Shown here one piece after another: positions 26,240-38,452 of a stretch of 64,000 nucleotides of DNA. Within the stretch, counting starts at the first letter, position 1, and the number at the start of each line of letters is the position of its first letter. Origin of the DNA: Strongyloides papillosus. Its lineage: Eukaryota > Nematoda > Chromadorea > Rhabditida > Strongyloididae. The stretch covers positions 1-64,000 of the forward strand of contig SRSI01000017.1 of assembly GCA_005656395.1 (NCBI GenBank), read 5' to 3'. Made by a program: the position numbers and the translations under genes. The notes below the pieces were generated by a model that was not told where the DNA came from, did not search any database, and worked only from the letters and a program-made list of their open reading frames with translations.

Positions 26240-26760
26240 ATGGTTTTGGGACGTGGACTAGCAAATTTGGCCTTCCACACCAAAACATTCACTCCACAAC
26301 AAAAGAAGATCATTCTTACAACTATTCGTTCTAAATGGCTCTCAGCTAAGGAGGCAGAAAGAATTGCCGGTGTACCAGTTGGTACTCGTATGGGCTCTCA
26401 ACAAGATCCTGAAAGAAACACCTTTGATGGACATTATAACGGAACCCCAGGAAAGGATAAACCTTTACATGATTTTTACTATCGTCAAGCTATCCCACAC
26501 ACAACTCATCTTGATAAAACACTCTCTAGAATGATAAGTGGATTCTTGTGGTTTTGGTTTATTTATCATATGTATTATCATTCAGGAGTTCTTTTTGTAA
26601 GTTTAAAATTTGTTTTCACATTTAATAAAACTTATAGGGACATTGGTATATGCCTTATCTCACCGAATTTAGTGATGAGGAGCTTGGTATACCTCCAGAT
26701 AATGCTCCTGATCCAGAGTACTGGGGAAACCATGATAAAAAGTATGGAACTTACCGATAA
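26240..26760 (+). CDS. NDUFB2: NADH:ubiquinone oxidoreductase subunit NDUFB2 (159 aa)
   Basis: Two exons (26240-26596 and 26638-26760) with a 41-nt GTAAGT..TATAG intron give 160 codons including the stop. The C-terminal half carries the family signature. YRQAIP is followed by one membrane helix with an aromatic-rich core (SGFLWFWFIYHMYYHSG), then GHW-x-PYLTEFSDEELGIPPD, matching the conserved GHxPYP…TDEELGIPPD end of NDUFB2. It is an accessory subunit of the membrane arm of mitochondrial complex I. The N-terminal 80 residues are longer than in the mammalian protein and basic at the start (HTKTFTPQQKK), consistent with mitochondrial targeting. The start is the first ATG after a splice-acceptor-like TTTTTCAAAG. 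It is a housekeeping gene with balanced codon use. Confidence 0.9.
26597..26637 (+). other. 41-nt intron of NDUFB2
   Basis: It starts GTAAGTTT and ends ACTTATAG. Splicing joins …SGVLF to GHWYMPYL and removes the false extension that reading through would give. Confidence 0.85.
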
Positions 26761-27330
26761 ATATTAGTTATAGGTTTTTGTGATTTTTGATTTGTTCTAG
26801 ACACTAGAAACGATTCTAGATTTTAAAAAAATAAATGTTTATTCTATTAAAGAAATGGTATCACCAGTATGTTTTTTATGTGCTGTTATTTAATAACTAT
26901 TGACTATATAGAAAAATAAAGTGTTTTGGTGAATTTTAATTTATATATCTGGTAGTTTAAGAGAACTCCTTAATACCTGTACAGATGAGTACTTGTACTT
27001 AATTACACAAATTAGTTTTCTGTATTTTTGTACAAATCATCGCAATGTTATTATCAAACTAGCTTTGGTTGGCTATAAAAAATTGTCTTCAAAGTTAATA
27101 AACTTAACGTCATCACACTCTTATTTTTTATATTTTGCATGGATTTTAGTGGCAAGAATTTCTAGTTTGAAAATTAGTATTATTAATTTATAAATTATGA
27201 AGAAGTGAAAAATGTTTATTTAACTAGGAGAAATATGTTGTACATTAATTTTATGGTAGATAAACCCGTTTTGTTTCATTTTTTTCGCAACAATTGATAT
27301 ATTAACTTCAATCAACGGAATTTGTAATTG
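26761..27330. other. Convergent intergenic region
   Basis: It lies between the 3' ends of NDUFB2 (+) and the Kunitz gene (-). An AATAAA at 26830-26835 is a plausible polyadenylation signal for NDUFB2. A 66-codon frame at 26993-27193 is not protein-like. Confidence 0.4.
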
Positions 27331-27717
27331 TTATTTTATATCTACGTTATCTTTTGGATTTATTTTGCAAATCGCTTGACATTCATCTTCACTACCGAAG
27401 TTGTTTTCGTTTCCTCCACAATTTTGTGCTCCAAATGGATAACATTGTTCTGTTGCAATGTCAAAGTAGAATTTAATGGGTAGATCTTCAGTTATCTCAT
27501 CAATAACCTTTCCTTCCTGGTCGGTAGGCATACAAAGAGCAGAATCTGTAAAGTAAATTGAAATTAAATCTTTTATCTTTCACAAACCTGGTGGTAAATA
27601 ACATATTGATGGGTAGGTGTTTGAATCAAAAAAGATTGGTGGTTTTGGGATGATTGCTCCTAATGAAACAGTCATCAGCATAGTTAGAAAAATAATTTGT
27701 TTAAATAAATTATACAT
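27331..27717 (-). CDS. Secreted single-domain Kunitz (BPTI-type) inhibitor (114 aa)
   Basis: Two exons (27717-27588 and 27545-27331) and a 42-nt intron give 115 codons including the stop. Residues 1 to about 22 are a signal peptide (MYNLFKQIIFLTMLMTVSLG). One Kunitz domain follows with all six cysteines: SICYLPPDSALC (C1, C2), then YFDIATEQCYPF (C3), AQNCGGNENNF (C4) and DECQAIC (C5, C6). The CGGNxNNF block is diagnostic. C1 to C2 is 8 residues apart, and the segment between C2 and the YFD strand is longer than usual, so the reactive loop is atypical. The domain normally blocks serine proteases outside the cell. The target is unknown, and loss of activity is possible. Confidence 0.8.
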
Positions 27718-29987
27718 AATTTTTCATATAATTTGTAAAATAAATGCGTTTCCTAAAATGGATATCTTAAAGTAAACAAATGTAGATATATTTAATAGTG
27801 AATAAGGAAATTAGAGGTAATATAAATTTAATTGACAAATATAATTAATATCATTTGGATGAACTTGTTTACAAAATAGTGAGAAAAAAACTTCAACAAT
27901 AATATTTTTTGTATTTACGAGTCTTAAAAATCTATTAATAAAATACAGAAAGTGAAAAGATTAAGTTTTATAAAATATTTTTCATTATATATATTACAAA
28001 TAATACTTTGTAAAAGAAGAAGCTTTTATCAACAATATCAATCTGGTTAACAAATGATCATCTAAACAATCAGGTATATAAAAATTTACTTTGTTTTATA
28101 ATGTATTTACTGAAGATGTAGAAAAAACAATAAGACAATTCTTTAATAAATATTGAAATAATGGTGTTATTTATAATTATTTATTTTTAATTTTTAGATT
28201 TGTAGATTTAAAATTTTGAAATAAGTAAATACTAATATGTTTGACATTAAAAATATACTACTCATGTGAATAAATTGCATTTTTATGTAATTTATAGAGA
28301 ATAACGTTTGTTAACTAATTGAAAATTCTTTTTAAAACATTTTTAAAAATGAACTAAAACGATTTGTGAAAGAAAAATTTTGCGGAAAATAACAACAAAA
28401 GGAGTTTGATTGTATTCTATGGGATGATTGTTTCTAAGGAGTATTCTCTTTTGTGTGAAAAATTTATTAAATATAATGGATTTTTACAATGTTAATAATA
28501 GATTTGAAAAAATTACTATTTATTTGTTACCTTTTTTGATATTTACTTAAAAATAATTTATTATTATTATTTAATTTAAGAATGAACAAAAGTAAAAATA
28601 ATGAAGGGTTAAAGTCATAAATGTCTATCAAAATAAGGAAGTTATTTAATGTTGATTAATGACATTGGGTTGCAAAATTAGATGTTATTATTTAATGGAT
28701 TAAAACAATACAGATTACTACAACTTCTATTTAAAAATCACCATTGCATTTAGTCATAAAAAGCAATATAAATTTTATAAAATTCATAGGTATAACTTTG
28801 GTAATTGATATTTAAAGCAAGTTAAGTTTTTTTTTATATATGTCATATAATACCATTATTAATGAGAAAGAAATCTTTCATTTTAAACCTCAAATAAATA
28901 AACGCCTATTGGTAAAAGATAAGGACATTTAAATTAATGACAGGTTAATACATTATATTTTTGTGTACCTTTTAACAGTTTTTAGGAAATGTGATCTAGT
29001 ACCATTTTTAATTGTCATTTATAAATGAACCGTAAAACTATAAAGTGTACTTGTTTATAATACATTGACAAAAATTATAGAATTGTAAATAACTTTACAC
29101 ATAACACCAAATAGAGTACATTAACTTATATATTTAATACAACTGGAAAGTGTACAACTCGTGAATAATTGAGATAAAGATGCGAACAATTCCTTGAATT
29201 AAACTTTGAGGGGTGAATTTTTTTTAATGATCTATTGTATTTTGTAAATGTAAAATTTTTTAAAATGTTAATTGATAAAAATTGACTCATTGTTTATATA
29301 AATCGTTTTCTTTTGTAATTGAACTTTTAAAAGTTTTTAATAATTCACAGTTACTTTAAAAAAATTATTAAATTTTGTTTTAACAATTGACTGATGAGAT
29401 TTTACACATAACTCTCATTTTAATAACCAGAAAAAAATATACTTCAATTGTAATGTCGAAAAAAAAGTTAAGTCTATTTCAATTATTGATGTATGAGTTA
29501 CATTTTTCTCAAATTTCAATTTGATATGTTACATTATCTTAAACATCATTTATATAGACGGAACTGATAGTTTGTATAATTAAAATTTAAATATAACGAT
29601 GAAAAATAATCTTATAACAATAATGAAGTAAGAACAAATTTAAAATAACCTTTTTTAAGATATGAACAAAATCATTCCTTCTTATCAATATTTTTATAAA
29701 TTATAACTGATAACATTATAATAGCCTTATGATTATAAATATCTTTACTTTAAATCTTCCTGAAGCAAATGATCAATATGTGTAACTAACTTAATAATTA
29801 GTTAGCCTAATATTGTTATCTATTTTGTTGTTAGTTTATATTTATGAAGAGATATTTAATTATTTTAATATTTTATTTTAGAAATAGAAGCATTATTTTT
29901 ATGTTTTACGAAAATTTAAAAAATATTTAAATTTTTAATAAGGAGGAGACTGTCACTAATTAGTACTTGTTAATTTTTTCTAAAGAA
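27718..29987. other. AT-rich divergent intergenic region
   Basis: It separates the divergent Kunitz (-) and NPA-EGF (+) genes and must hold both promoters. No specific site or other feature is recognisable. Confidence 0.5.
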
Positions 29988-31885
29988 ATGACCAGAAAAT
30001 TTATTTTATTTCCTAAATTTCTATTTCTGGCTGTAATAGTTCTTTTCTATGTCACTAATTCTTATCAAAGTAGAATTTATCGTAAAGATTATTTAAACAG
30101 TAAGAAGAATTTTTTTGTATCATTAACACATTTTTAAAAAATTTATAGATATTGGTAGACATACTAGAAGTTTATCCAGTAATTATATGAAATGGTTGTC
30201 ACCAAGTCAAGCAGAACATCTTCAAAACATGATAAATACTAACGTTGACAACGAAAAAATATGGAGAGAAATGATAAGTCTTTATCAAGAGACGGAAGGT
30301 AAACAAAGACATACAGCATTAGAAAATTTAAGCAAATTATGTAATCTTATCAATTTTGAATTAATTGATAACACAGCACAAAATGAGAAAAAGAACATTA
30401 TCAAGAAGGATCTGGAAAATATTCAATTCACCTTTGAATCGTATGCCAAATCACATCCAGAGGATGCAAAACCCCTATGTCATGAGGTTATGTCATTATA
30501 TAATGACATAAAAGATAATTCATTAACAGATGAACAAATGATGTGGCTTAGTGATCCACAAAAGTTGGAAATCAAAAAAATACGTGATGCAGGAGGTGAT
30601 CATTGGGATATTATGATTAAGATAGCAGAATATATTGTGTCGTTGTCAACAAGAAGACGTCAAGAAGTGAGTGATATCTTTAAACCATTTTGTGTAACAC
30701 AATTGTCACGACTTTTGGGGTCTGACGGTTTTGAGAGATTAAAAAAAAAGTACGAATCGTCCTCTTCTACAGATGCAATTTTAGAAACATTTAAAAGCAT
30801 TATTGAGACATTAAAAACAGAGTATCAAAGAAATGAAGCTGAACATTATGGATTGTTTTGTAAGAAGGTATTTCATATTATTAGATACGATCCTGATTCT
30901 CTTTTAACATGGTTAACATCCTCTCAAAAAAGAGAATTAATATCACTAATGAAAAATCCTAATGTTGGCGATAATGAATTATACAACAAAATTATTGAAT
31001 TCTACGAAGTATCAGAGGAAGAAACCAAAGAGGATGCCAAAAGAATTATCACATTAGGGTGTAAAAGTTTTATTGAACGTATGCTAGGAAATGACGTTTT
31101 AGATGAAATCGAAACCAAACGGAAAAATAATACACACCCACAGATATTAGCTTATAAATTAGTTAGATATGCATCTGAAATTGGCGATGAGAATGGAAGA
31201 GATATAGCAAGAAAAAGTTTGCCAATATGTAAAAAAATATATTTAGGGTTTAACAATGAATGTGAATGTAATGGACATTCTGATGAATGTGATCCAGAAA
31301 CACATAAATGTTTAAATTGTAAACATAATACTCATGGAGTTCAATGTTCAAAGTATGTTTTATATTTAATTTTAAATGTACTTTCTTTGTAGATGTTTAA
31401 ATGGTTTTCATGGTAATGCTATAGATGGAGATTGCCATCTAAATGAGGTACCTGAATGTAATTGTAATGGACATGCATTATCTGGATGTGATTACCACGG
31501 AAATTGCTTGGTAAATTTAATGGTGAATATTATATTATATTTATTTTTTTAGGAATGTCTTAATCATACAGTTGGTGTAAATTGTGAAAGATGTGCTGCT
31601 GGGTATTATGGGGATCCTCTACAAGGAACAGCTGAAGATTGTGTAAAATGTCCTTGTCCGTAAGTTCAATAACACATAGAAAATGTGTTAATTTAATGCA
31701 TTATTTATAACACAATATTACTTTTCAGTCGAAACATAGATTGTTTCATTAATGAACATCAACTAGTACAGTGTAAATATTGTCCAAAAGGTTTGTCGGG
31801 AATAACATGTGAGATTGATGAATCCACAAATTCATTAAATTCAGAAACTAAAGAAGCTGGTAAAGCAATTCTAACCAACATGTAA
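29988..31885 (+). CDS. Nematode polyprotein allergen (NPA) with laminin-type EGF C-terminus (565 aa)
   Basis: Five exons (29988-30099, 30149-31352, 31393-31510, 31553-31659, 31729-31885) sum to 566 codons including the stop. The N-terminus is a signal peptide or anchor ([15 protein letters not shown]). Three NPA units of about 120 residues follow, beginning at W53, W170 and W292 (WLSPSQ, WLSDPQ, WLTSSQ). Each ends with the family's pair of cysteines (for example GCKSFI … ICKKIY in unit 3). NPA units are helical fatty-acid and retinoid carriers, usually cut apart at basic sites; only GRHTRS before unit 1 looks like such a site. From C409 the chain changes to laminin-type EGF modules ([11 protein letters not shown], then [13 protein letters not shown], then [13 protein letters not shown]). 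The last part is CPCPRNIDC…[11 protein letters not shown] and a short polar tail. Whether the EGF part is ancestral to the family or specific to this lineage is open. Confidence 0.85.
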
Positions 31886-32825
31886 AAGGAATTACTTTCA
31901 AAAAATATAAAAGAATAATTTATCAAATTGGTACTATAAATTTAAAAACCCACTTAATTTACAATTCAGTATATTATTTCTCTCTTTTATATTAATTTTC
32001 TTTTTGCTTTTATGTGTTTTTAAATATCGTCTGGAACCCATTTCAAGAAAATTGCGGAAACAATTTTCTTATGTTAGTCTTAAATATTCATTATAATTGA
32101 AACTGATATTATAAAGAAGTTTAATATAAATAAAGTTATTTTTCATTTCTACTAGTACTATGATGGTGAAAATTTTTAAAGAATATATTATTATATTTTT
32201 AAAAGTAAGAAATATACTTCCTTAACTTAAAAATAAAATATGATTCTTATATTATTGTTTTTTTATATTTCTATTTCGGTAATTATTTAGTTTCAGTAAT
32301 AATTTGACAAAAGTTATTGTCATTAGTGTTACATTAATAATTTTTTCTAAAAATATAGTTATATTATTTAAGTGTAGACAATAACAAACATGGTATTTAA
32401 TCTTTTCGTCACTTCCTTACTTGTCTACGATGTTCAGGTATATAAATGTTTCAATTTTTGATAATAAAATTTTTTTATTCACATCATAAATCTAAACTTT
32501 TTACAATGTTATAGTTGATATTCTATAAAAATGTAGGTAGTAAATTAATTAGTCACTTTTACAAGCGATTAAAATCTTCGATAAAAATTTTCTCCTAAAA
32601 ATTCTTGATTGTAATCACATTGTATATATTAATAGTTTTAACAAAAGGAAATTCATTTAAACTATATCAATTTTTCTTTTATAATATTTTTTTGATCTTA
32701 TTATATTTTAATTTTATGAATATATGTTGACTAAATAGTCTACTATGTAATAATGATACAATTTTTATTTTTATATTATTCATATTTTTATTTATATTTT
32801 TGTTTAGGAATAAAATTTATACATA
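31886..32825. other. Intergenic between NPA-EGF and GTP cyclohydrolase
   Basis: AT-rich, holding the 3' end of the upstream gene and the promoter of the next. No recognisable site. Confidence 0.4.
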
Positions 32826-33606
32826 ATGGATAGAGTTGAGAGTTCTGGATTTATTTCAAATCTTAGTTCTAATGACTTCGATCAATTAAATATTAATGAG
32901 ACAATGGAGAAACTTGATATCAAAAATAGTAAGGGTGAAGAAGAGATGGAAGAAAAAAAAACATCACTTGATAATATGTCAGACTGTTATCGTTCCATTA
33001 TTTCACATATAGGTGAAGATGTAAACCGACAAGGACTTCTAAAAACACCAGCTCGTGCAGCAAAAGCAATGCTTTATTTTACCAAAGGATACGATGAAAA
33101 TTTAGATGGTACATTTTATAAATTAATAATTTTTTATATTACATTAATTATATTTAGATATAATTAATGAGGCTGTCTTCGACGAGAATCACGATGAAGT
33201 TGTTATAGTGAAAGATATTGAGATGTTTTCATTATGTGAACACCATTTAGTTCCATTTACTGGCAAAGTACATATAGGATACCTTCCAAATAAGCGTGTG
33301 CTTGGATTAAGCAAATTAGCAAGAATAGTCGAGATGTTTTCGAGACGTCTCCAGGTACAGGAAAGATTAACACGTGAAATAGCTGGAGCATTAATGCAAG
33401 CTGTTCAACCAACAGGTGTTGCTGTGGTAGTTGAGGCAAAGTATGTTACATAAAAATTATTATATATATAATTTTTCAGTCACATGTGCATGATAATGAG
33501 GGGAGTACAAAAATTATCATCATCTACTACGACAAGTTGTATGCTAGGTGTTTTTAGAGATGATCCAAAGACAAGGGAAGAATTTTTATCATTAATAAAA
33601 AAATAA
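32826..33606 (+). CDS. GCH1: GTP cyclohydrolase I (230 aa)
   Basis: Three exons (32826-33108, 33158-33440, 33480-33606) and introns of 49 and 39 nt give 231 codons including the stop. The enzyme converts GTP to 7,8-dihydroneopterin triphosphate, the first step to tetrahydrobiopterin, the cofactor for making serotonin and dopamine; the C. elegans counterpart is cat-4. The zinc site is complete: C121-E-H-H in [18 protein letters not shown] and the second Cys in [11 protein letters not shown] (C192). Other family blocks are [28 protein letters not shown] and the C-terminal [16 protein letters not shown]. The first 50 residues are a variable acidic extension, normal for animal enzymes. The start is the first ATG of the frame. 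No upstream feedback-control element can be seen. Confidence 0.95.
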
Positions 33607-33932
33607 ATATTTTTATTTAAACTAATGTCATTTAATGTGTTTTATTATATAACACAAATCGTTTATAAAATAACATACATATTTTTTAAAAGTTAACATT
33701 CGTATTACAATCGAAGTAAAATGAGGAATTACAATTTTATAAAGAGATTTTATACAAAGTATTATAAAGATAAATTTTATTGAATAAAATTTAAAGTTGA
33801 TATATCTTATTTTTATGTGAATATTTTGTAAAAATGTTTTATATTATGTTTGAAAATATAAAATATCCATGGAATATAAAAGCTATAAGTAAACTTATTT
33901 GAAATTATTTTGTTACTTAACTCCTTGCAACA
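33607..33932. other. Short intergenic region
   Basis: 326 bases of AT-rich DNA between GTP cyclohydrolase and the TTL gene, same orientation. Nothing specific is seen. Confidence 0.4.
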
Positions 33933-34371
33933 ATGAAAATTATTCTTTCTATTTTTTTGATAACTTTTCTAATAAGAATGTCTTATTTATATAAACAAGA
34001 TGTCTCAGTTTCAGGACAATTACTTTGTAATAGGAAAAGAGCTGTTGGTATTCAAATTTACCTTAAAGAGAAGGATACATGTAGGTGTTAAATGGAGTAA
34101 AAATAATTATAAAATTTAAGTTGATCCTGATGATACACTCGATGCAACAATATCTGATTATGAAGGTAAATTTAAACTCGTTGGAGTAGAAGATGAATTT
34201 AAGTCAATAAAACCGTACATTGAAATTGTTCATAAATGTGAAGTATCAAATGTTATGATGTGCAACAGATCTACCATATATAGAATAGATCAAAAAGAAA
34301 TAGGTAGAAATTACGATTTTCAATATATAAATTTAAATATAAAAGGTCATTATGATTATGAAACTTGCTGA
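33933..34371 (+). CDS. Transthyretin-like (TTL) secreted protein (132 aa)
   Basis: Two exons (33933-34080 and 34121-34371) with a 40-nt intron give 133 codons including the stop. Residues 1 to about 19 are a signal peptide (MKIILSIFLITFLIRMSYL). The mature part follows the nematode TTL pattern: VSGQLLCNRKRAVGIQIYLKE, then DPDDTLDATISDYEGKF, then KPYIEIVHKCEVSN, with a C-terminal Cys two residues before the stop. TTL proteins are a large nematode-only family of small beta-sandwich secreted proteins with largely unknown ligands. Two more members or relatives occur in this window: a TTL pseudogene near 45.8 kb and, more distantly, the duplicated gene in the palindrome. Confidence 0.85.
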
Positions 34372-34620
34372 ACTTTCTTTTGCCAATTATTTACTTATTT
34401 CATTTTAATGTTAACTCTATATTAAAATAAAATGATTAAAACTTATGTATAGAAAATTTATTTTATTTGCATAAATGAATATTGAAAGGTAGGATAATTA
34501 AATTATCATGGAATTAAAATCAAATTTATTTACTTATTCATATTAAAATTTTTGTACTTTAATTTTGTATATATAATGCCATAACACATTTACAATTATT
34601 TTATATGCAATTATTTCATA

Positions 34621-35195
34621 ATGTTGGTGAATACTCAAAATTTAGGTAATCTAACACGACAGAATGATTTATCAAAAATTTTTGACGAATATTGTAAACT
34701 CCATAATATAAAATTGGCACCTAACAGGTATACGACAATCGTTGGGGTGAATAAAAAATTTAATCTTCATCTGGATATTGCTGGATGTTTCTCGAAATAT
34801 TTCAAAAGAATAAATTCACCGGATACAGTTCATTACATAAAAAGAAATGATATAACAGATAGAGCTATAGGGAAAGTTATTGAGTGGATTTATACTGGAA
34901 ACACTACAATTGCTCCTTTTGATTTTGAACAAATCAATTATTTATGCAATTTATGGGAAATTGAGAAACTCCAAGTAATATTAAATGCATTTAAGAATGT
35001 TAAGAGTGGGAGTAATGAAACAAGTTATACAAGAGAAAGGAATGATACTCAAAACTCTTCAATTCGTGGTGAAAGGAAAAAGAATATTTTACCTATTTGT
35101 AAAGCAGGTAAGGGAATGCTTTACAATATAATTTTTGACAATTCTTTTTAGATGGAACAGGAGTTAAGGCACAACTTCCATTCATTGTTCAATGA
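34621..35195 (+). CDS. Small BTB/POZ-domain protein (176 aa)
   Basis: Two exons (34621-35107 and 35152-35195) with a 44-nt GTAAGG..TTTTTAG intron give 177 codons including the stop. Residues about 35-125 have the BTB pattern: a strand pair, FNLHLDIAGCFSKYFKRI (the H-x-x-hh-xx-S-xYF block), then DRAIGKVIEWIYTGN and INYLCNLWEIEKLQVIL. The remainder is a polar, Lys/Arg/Asn-rich tail with no Kelch, MATH or BACK domain. Stand-alone BTB proteins often act as cullin-3 adaptors or dimerisation modules, but no partner domain is present here to say which. There is no signal peptide, so it is probably intracellular. Confidence 0.7.
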
Positions 35196-36492
35196 TTAAT
35201 AATAGATTTGTTATAATAAGAATTTTTTTTTAATTAATTGACTGAAAATAAAAACTCATTTGTACATCTAAGTAGTATTGCATAGAAAAACTGTAAACAT
35301 ACTGCAATATTAAGATAATTAGAAATTTTTTAAATTGTTTGAACTGTTACTTTTTAAAATAAATATACTTTACTTGGTGAACAATAAGTTCTCAAATATT
35401 TTACGATATCTAAATGACGAAAATATGAGATCTTTTGTGTTAATTAGTTATGTAATTAACAAAACAATTTATTAAATGTTTTTTTCAATAATTCATTCAA
35501 AATTCATATTTTCTTTTCTGCTTATTCACATTTTAAGAGTAAAGGATGAGTATTTTGTTTATACACATCATTGTTTAAATTATTTTAAATAACAAGCCAA
35601 AAAATTGCTTTATTTACACTTTAAATAATCAAAAACCAATGACATAAAATACTAAATAAAATTTATCAAATTGATCTTAATCACAGCATCTAGATAATTC
35701 CATCAATTATATTTTTAAAGTATATATTTTTGACAAATTATTGATATTCAATAATATATTATCCATTACGAAATATACAATTTTTATAAATTATTCTTTC
35801 GTTAATGCAATTTTTTAAATCATAGAAAGTAATTAAGTATAGATTTTTTTTATATATTCTTTAATCTTTATTACTTTCCTCTGAAATTAATGAATTATTC
35901 TGTGTAATGTCAATCGAAAAAAAATGAAGATTTAAATTATTAAAGAGTTGTTGAAAAATGGTAAACAACAAAAATTAGTACTAAAAAATTAATCTATCAA
36001 ATTTTTTTAAACTATGAAATGTTTCATATCTATAGTACTCTATTAAATAGAATATATTTTGTTGTTACGCATTCAAATAACACTATTTGTTAAAATAAGT
36101 GAATTGTGAGGGCATAAAAAATATAATATGATTTATCAATATACGAAATGTGATTCTTTGACAAATAGAATTATAAGAATAAAAAAATGAATAATCAAAT
36201 GGAATAAAATATATAAAATTGGTACATTTTTGAAATTGAAAAAGCGATATTTTATTAATTCAAATTTTTAATTTATTGTTTTACCAATTTGCTTTTAATC
36301 AAATCTAACATGTATGTTTATTTATAAAGATAAATTTAAATCCCTTGTTTTACTAAAATAAATGTATCTCTTCAATATATATTGAGCAAGATTATGTATG
36401 CTTTTTATTTGAAATAAAATCATTTACTATTAAAATTTATTTAATACGAAAGAAATAGCATAAAAAGATATAAGAGATATAAATTTTTAGTT
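35196..36492. other. AT-rich intergenic DNA
   Basis: No feature supported. The last 100 bases (about 36390-36490) recur at about 38350-38450, because the tandem duplication of the peptidase gene includes its 3' flank. Confidence 0.5.
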
Positions 36493-38016
36493 TTAATTTT
36501 TCCATAATTCACATTTATGTACAGGATTCATTTTACTATTTACTGGGCAATTAAAAGCATCAGAAAATGGTTTGTAGTTTGATAAAGAAACTATAGTACG
36601 TACTTCGGCAGGAGCATGTCTTTGTTTTTCCATCATTCTTTTTAAAGATTCCTTACTTCTATGTTCGCAAAAACTTCTACCAAAACTAATAAAAAATAAT
36701 TGTTCACTGTTGAACTTCTCAAAACCAGGAATTTTAGGTTCCTCACCACCAATACTTTGGAGATACTTCATATAAGCTCTGTGAGCAATCTTAAGTCCAC
36801 CGTTATCAGCGATATTTTCATCTAATGTCAATGAACCATTAACATTTAGTCCAGTTATACTTTCTATTTGATCATTGTATTGCTTAACAAGACAATCACT
36901 TTTCATTTCAAATTTTTTTATTGATTCTGAAGATACTATTACGTATTTTTCTTTATCCTCACCAAATATATATTTATAGCCATCACTATCAAAACCATGT
37001 AAAATTTCATGAGCAATAGTATATCCAATATAACCATAATTAAGAGAGTTCGGAAAATGTCTATTAAACGATGGTTCATTAAAGGCATCTGAACTAGTAG
37101 TAAATTTATTATAGATGGAGTAGTACATTGCATTCGTGTACACAAACAAAGTCATATACTTATTATATTTGAAAATATTTGAAATGCAAGAATTCGTTTG
37201 ATTATTACTCTCAGATAATAACTTGTAATTCTCGATATTTTTAAGGACATCTTCTATAGTATTATTTTCTGATATTCCTATATTTTTGTAACAATTTTCC
37301 ATAAACAGTACGCTAGATAATTCATGCTCAAAGAAATGTCTAACAAATTCCATTTCATTAAGTTTTTGTATTAGATTATCTCTTGATTCCTTATCAAATA
37401 TATTCTCCTTTTCATCAATTAGTAATCTAAATTCTTCCTTAATTCTTTTAATCATATCTTCTATTATATTATAGTTACCATGTTTATCAATTTCTATTCT
37501 ATTCTTTTTTACATATAACGAACTATAAGCATATGCTCCAAAAGCCGCAATTTCAGCTACGCAATTTCCTATCCTGTCTCTTGGTAGTTGTATACATTTC
37601 TTTCTTAAATTATAAATATTTTTTATAGCATTCGATTCATTATTATATTTTCCTTTTAAGGAATCTGAAAGCAAATAAATAAAGGAAAAAAAGATGTTAC
37701 CTATAATGAAGTTGTTGAAATTTGTCGTCCTACTATCATAGTGGAACAATTCACTATCTCCTCTGTCCTTTTCCATAGTCTTAATCCAATTACCACATGA
37801 AAATTTATAAAAATTATCACATGGATCTACATCAAGATCAACATAGTTGTTAAGACTTCTAGAAGCTGCATTTTTATACAACGTTTCAAAACGAAACCTT
37901 TTTACATCTTTTAAAGTATCTTCAAAGCGACCAGTAGAATCTCCTTGTGCTACGGAAAATAATCCATAATAATAAAGAATTAAAATAAAAGCATTCATAA
38001 CAAACTTTATGAACAA
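36493..38016 (-). CDS. Compact M13 (neprilysin-like) zinc metallopeptidase (507 aa)
   Basis: This is a single-exon gene. A signal peptide (NAFILILYYYGLFSVAQG) is followed by the M13 N-terminal block DPCDNFYKFSCGNW. The active site is complete: HEILH at residues 336-340 (zinc His336 and His340, catalytic Glu337), ENIAD with zinc ligand Glu400 and Asp404, substrate-binding NAMY at about 295-298, and HAPAEVR (His467, Arg473). The end has the usual CP…MNP…KCELW. At 507 residues it is about 200 shorter than neprilysin; the loss is in the N-terminal helical lid domain, which normally restricts substrate size. It is predicted to be secreted, since no separate membrane anchor is seen. The neighbouring copy is dead, so this locus is a tandem duplicate. 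Confidence 0.85.
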   Translation of the reverse strand: MFIKFVMNAFILILYYYGLFSVAQGDSTGRFEDTLKDVKRFRFETLYKNAASRSLNNYVDLDVDPCDNFYKFSCGNWIKTMEKDRGDSELFHYDSRTTNFNNFIIGNIFFSFIYLLSDSLKGKYNNESNAIKNIYNLRKKCIQLPRDRIGNCVAEIAAFGAYAYSSLYVKKNRIEIDKHGNYNIIEDMIKRIKEEFRLLIDEKENIFDKESRDNLIQKLNEMEFVRHFFEHELSSVLFMENCYKNIGISENNTIEDVLKNIENYKLLSESNNQTNSCISNIFKYNKYMTLFVYTNAMYYSIYNKFTTSSDAFNEPSFNRHFPNSLNYGYIGYTIAHEILHGFDSDGYKYIFGEDKEKYVIVSSESIKKFEMKSDCLVKQYNDQIESITGLNVNGSLTLDENIADNGGLKIAHRAYMKYLQSIGGEEPKIPGFEKFNSEQLFFISFGRSFCEHRSKESLKRMMEKQRHAPAEVRTIVSLSNYKPFSDAFNCPVNSKMNPVHKCELWKN

Positions 38017-38452
38017 CTTTGTAATAATAGAATTCTGAGAAATATTTTTGTATTATATACAAAAAAACTGACACAGAATTAATAAATATGCAAATTTGAC
38101 AACCACGTAAATTCAAATTTTTTATTTTAGTGAATCATTTTATTGAGATTCTTTTGTATATAAAATTATATATGCAAAATTTTAATTTTTATAGTTTTTT
38201 AATATAAAATATGAATCTTTAATTATATCATGTTTCTTTATAAATGTTAAAATAAAAACTAAATATTTTACGACATTCATTTCAATATTATGACGTTAGA
38301 TATTTAAAAAAAATTCTCCTTGATATACATAGGTTGGATTCATTTATTTTATGGATATATTTTTGAAATAAAATCTTTTATTGTTAAAAGTTATTTAATA
38401 TAAAAGAAATAGCATAAAATATAGATAAAATAGAAAGTCCTAATTTTGTTTT
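38017..38452. other. Spacer between the tandem M13 copies
   Basis: It contains the promoter of the intact copy. Its distal part (from about 38350) repeats the 3' flank found after the intact gene (around 'agaaatagcataaaa'). That places the duplication unit at roughly 1.95 kb. Confidence 0.5.

Noticed and set aside
26993..27193. 66-codon frame between NDUFB2 and the Kunitz gene
   Set aside because: It is in the 3' flank of NDUFB2, AT-biased and without any protein feature.
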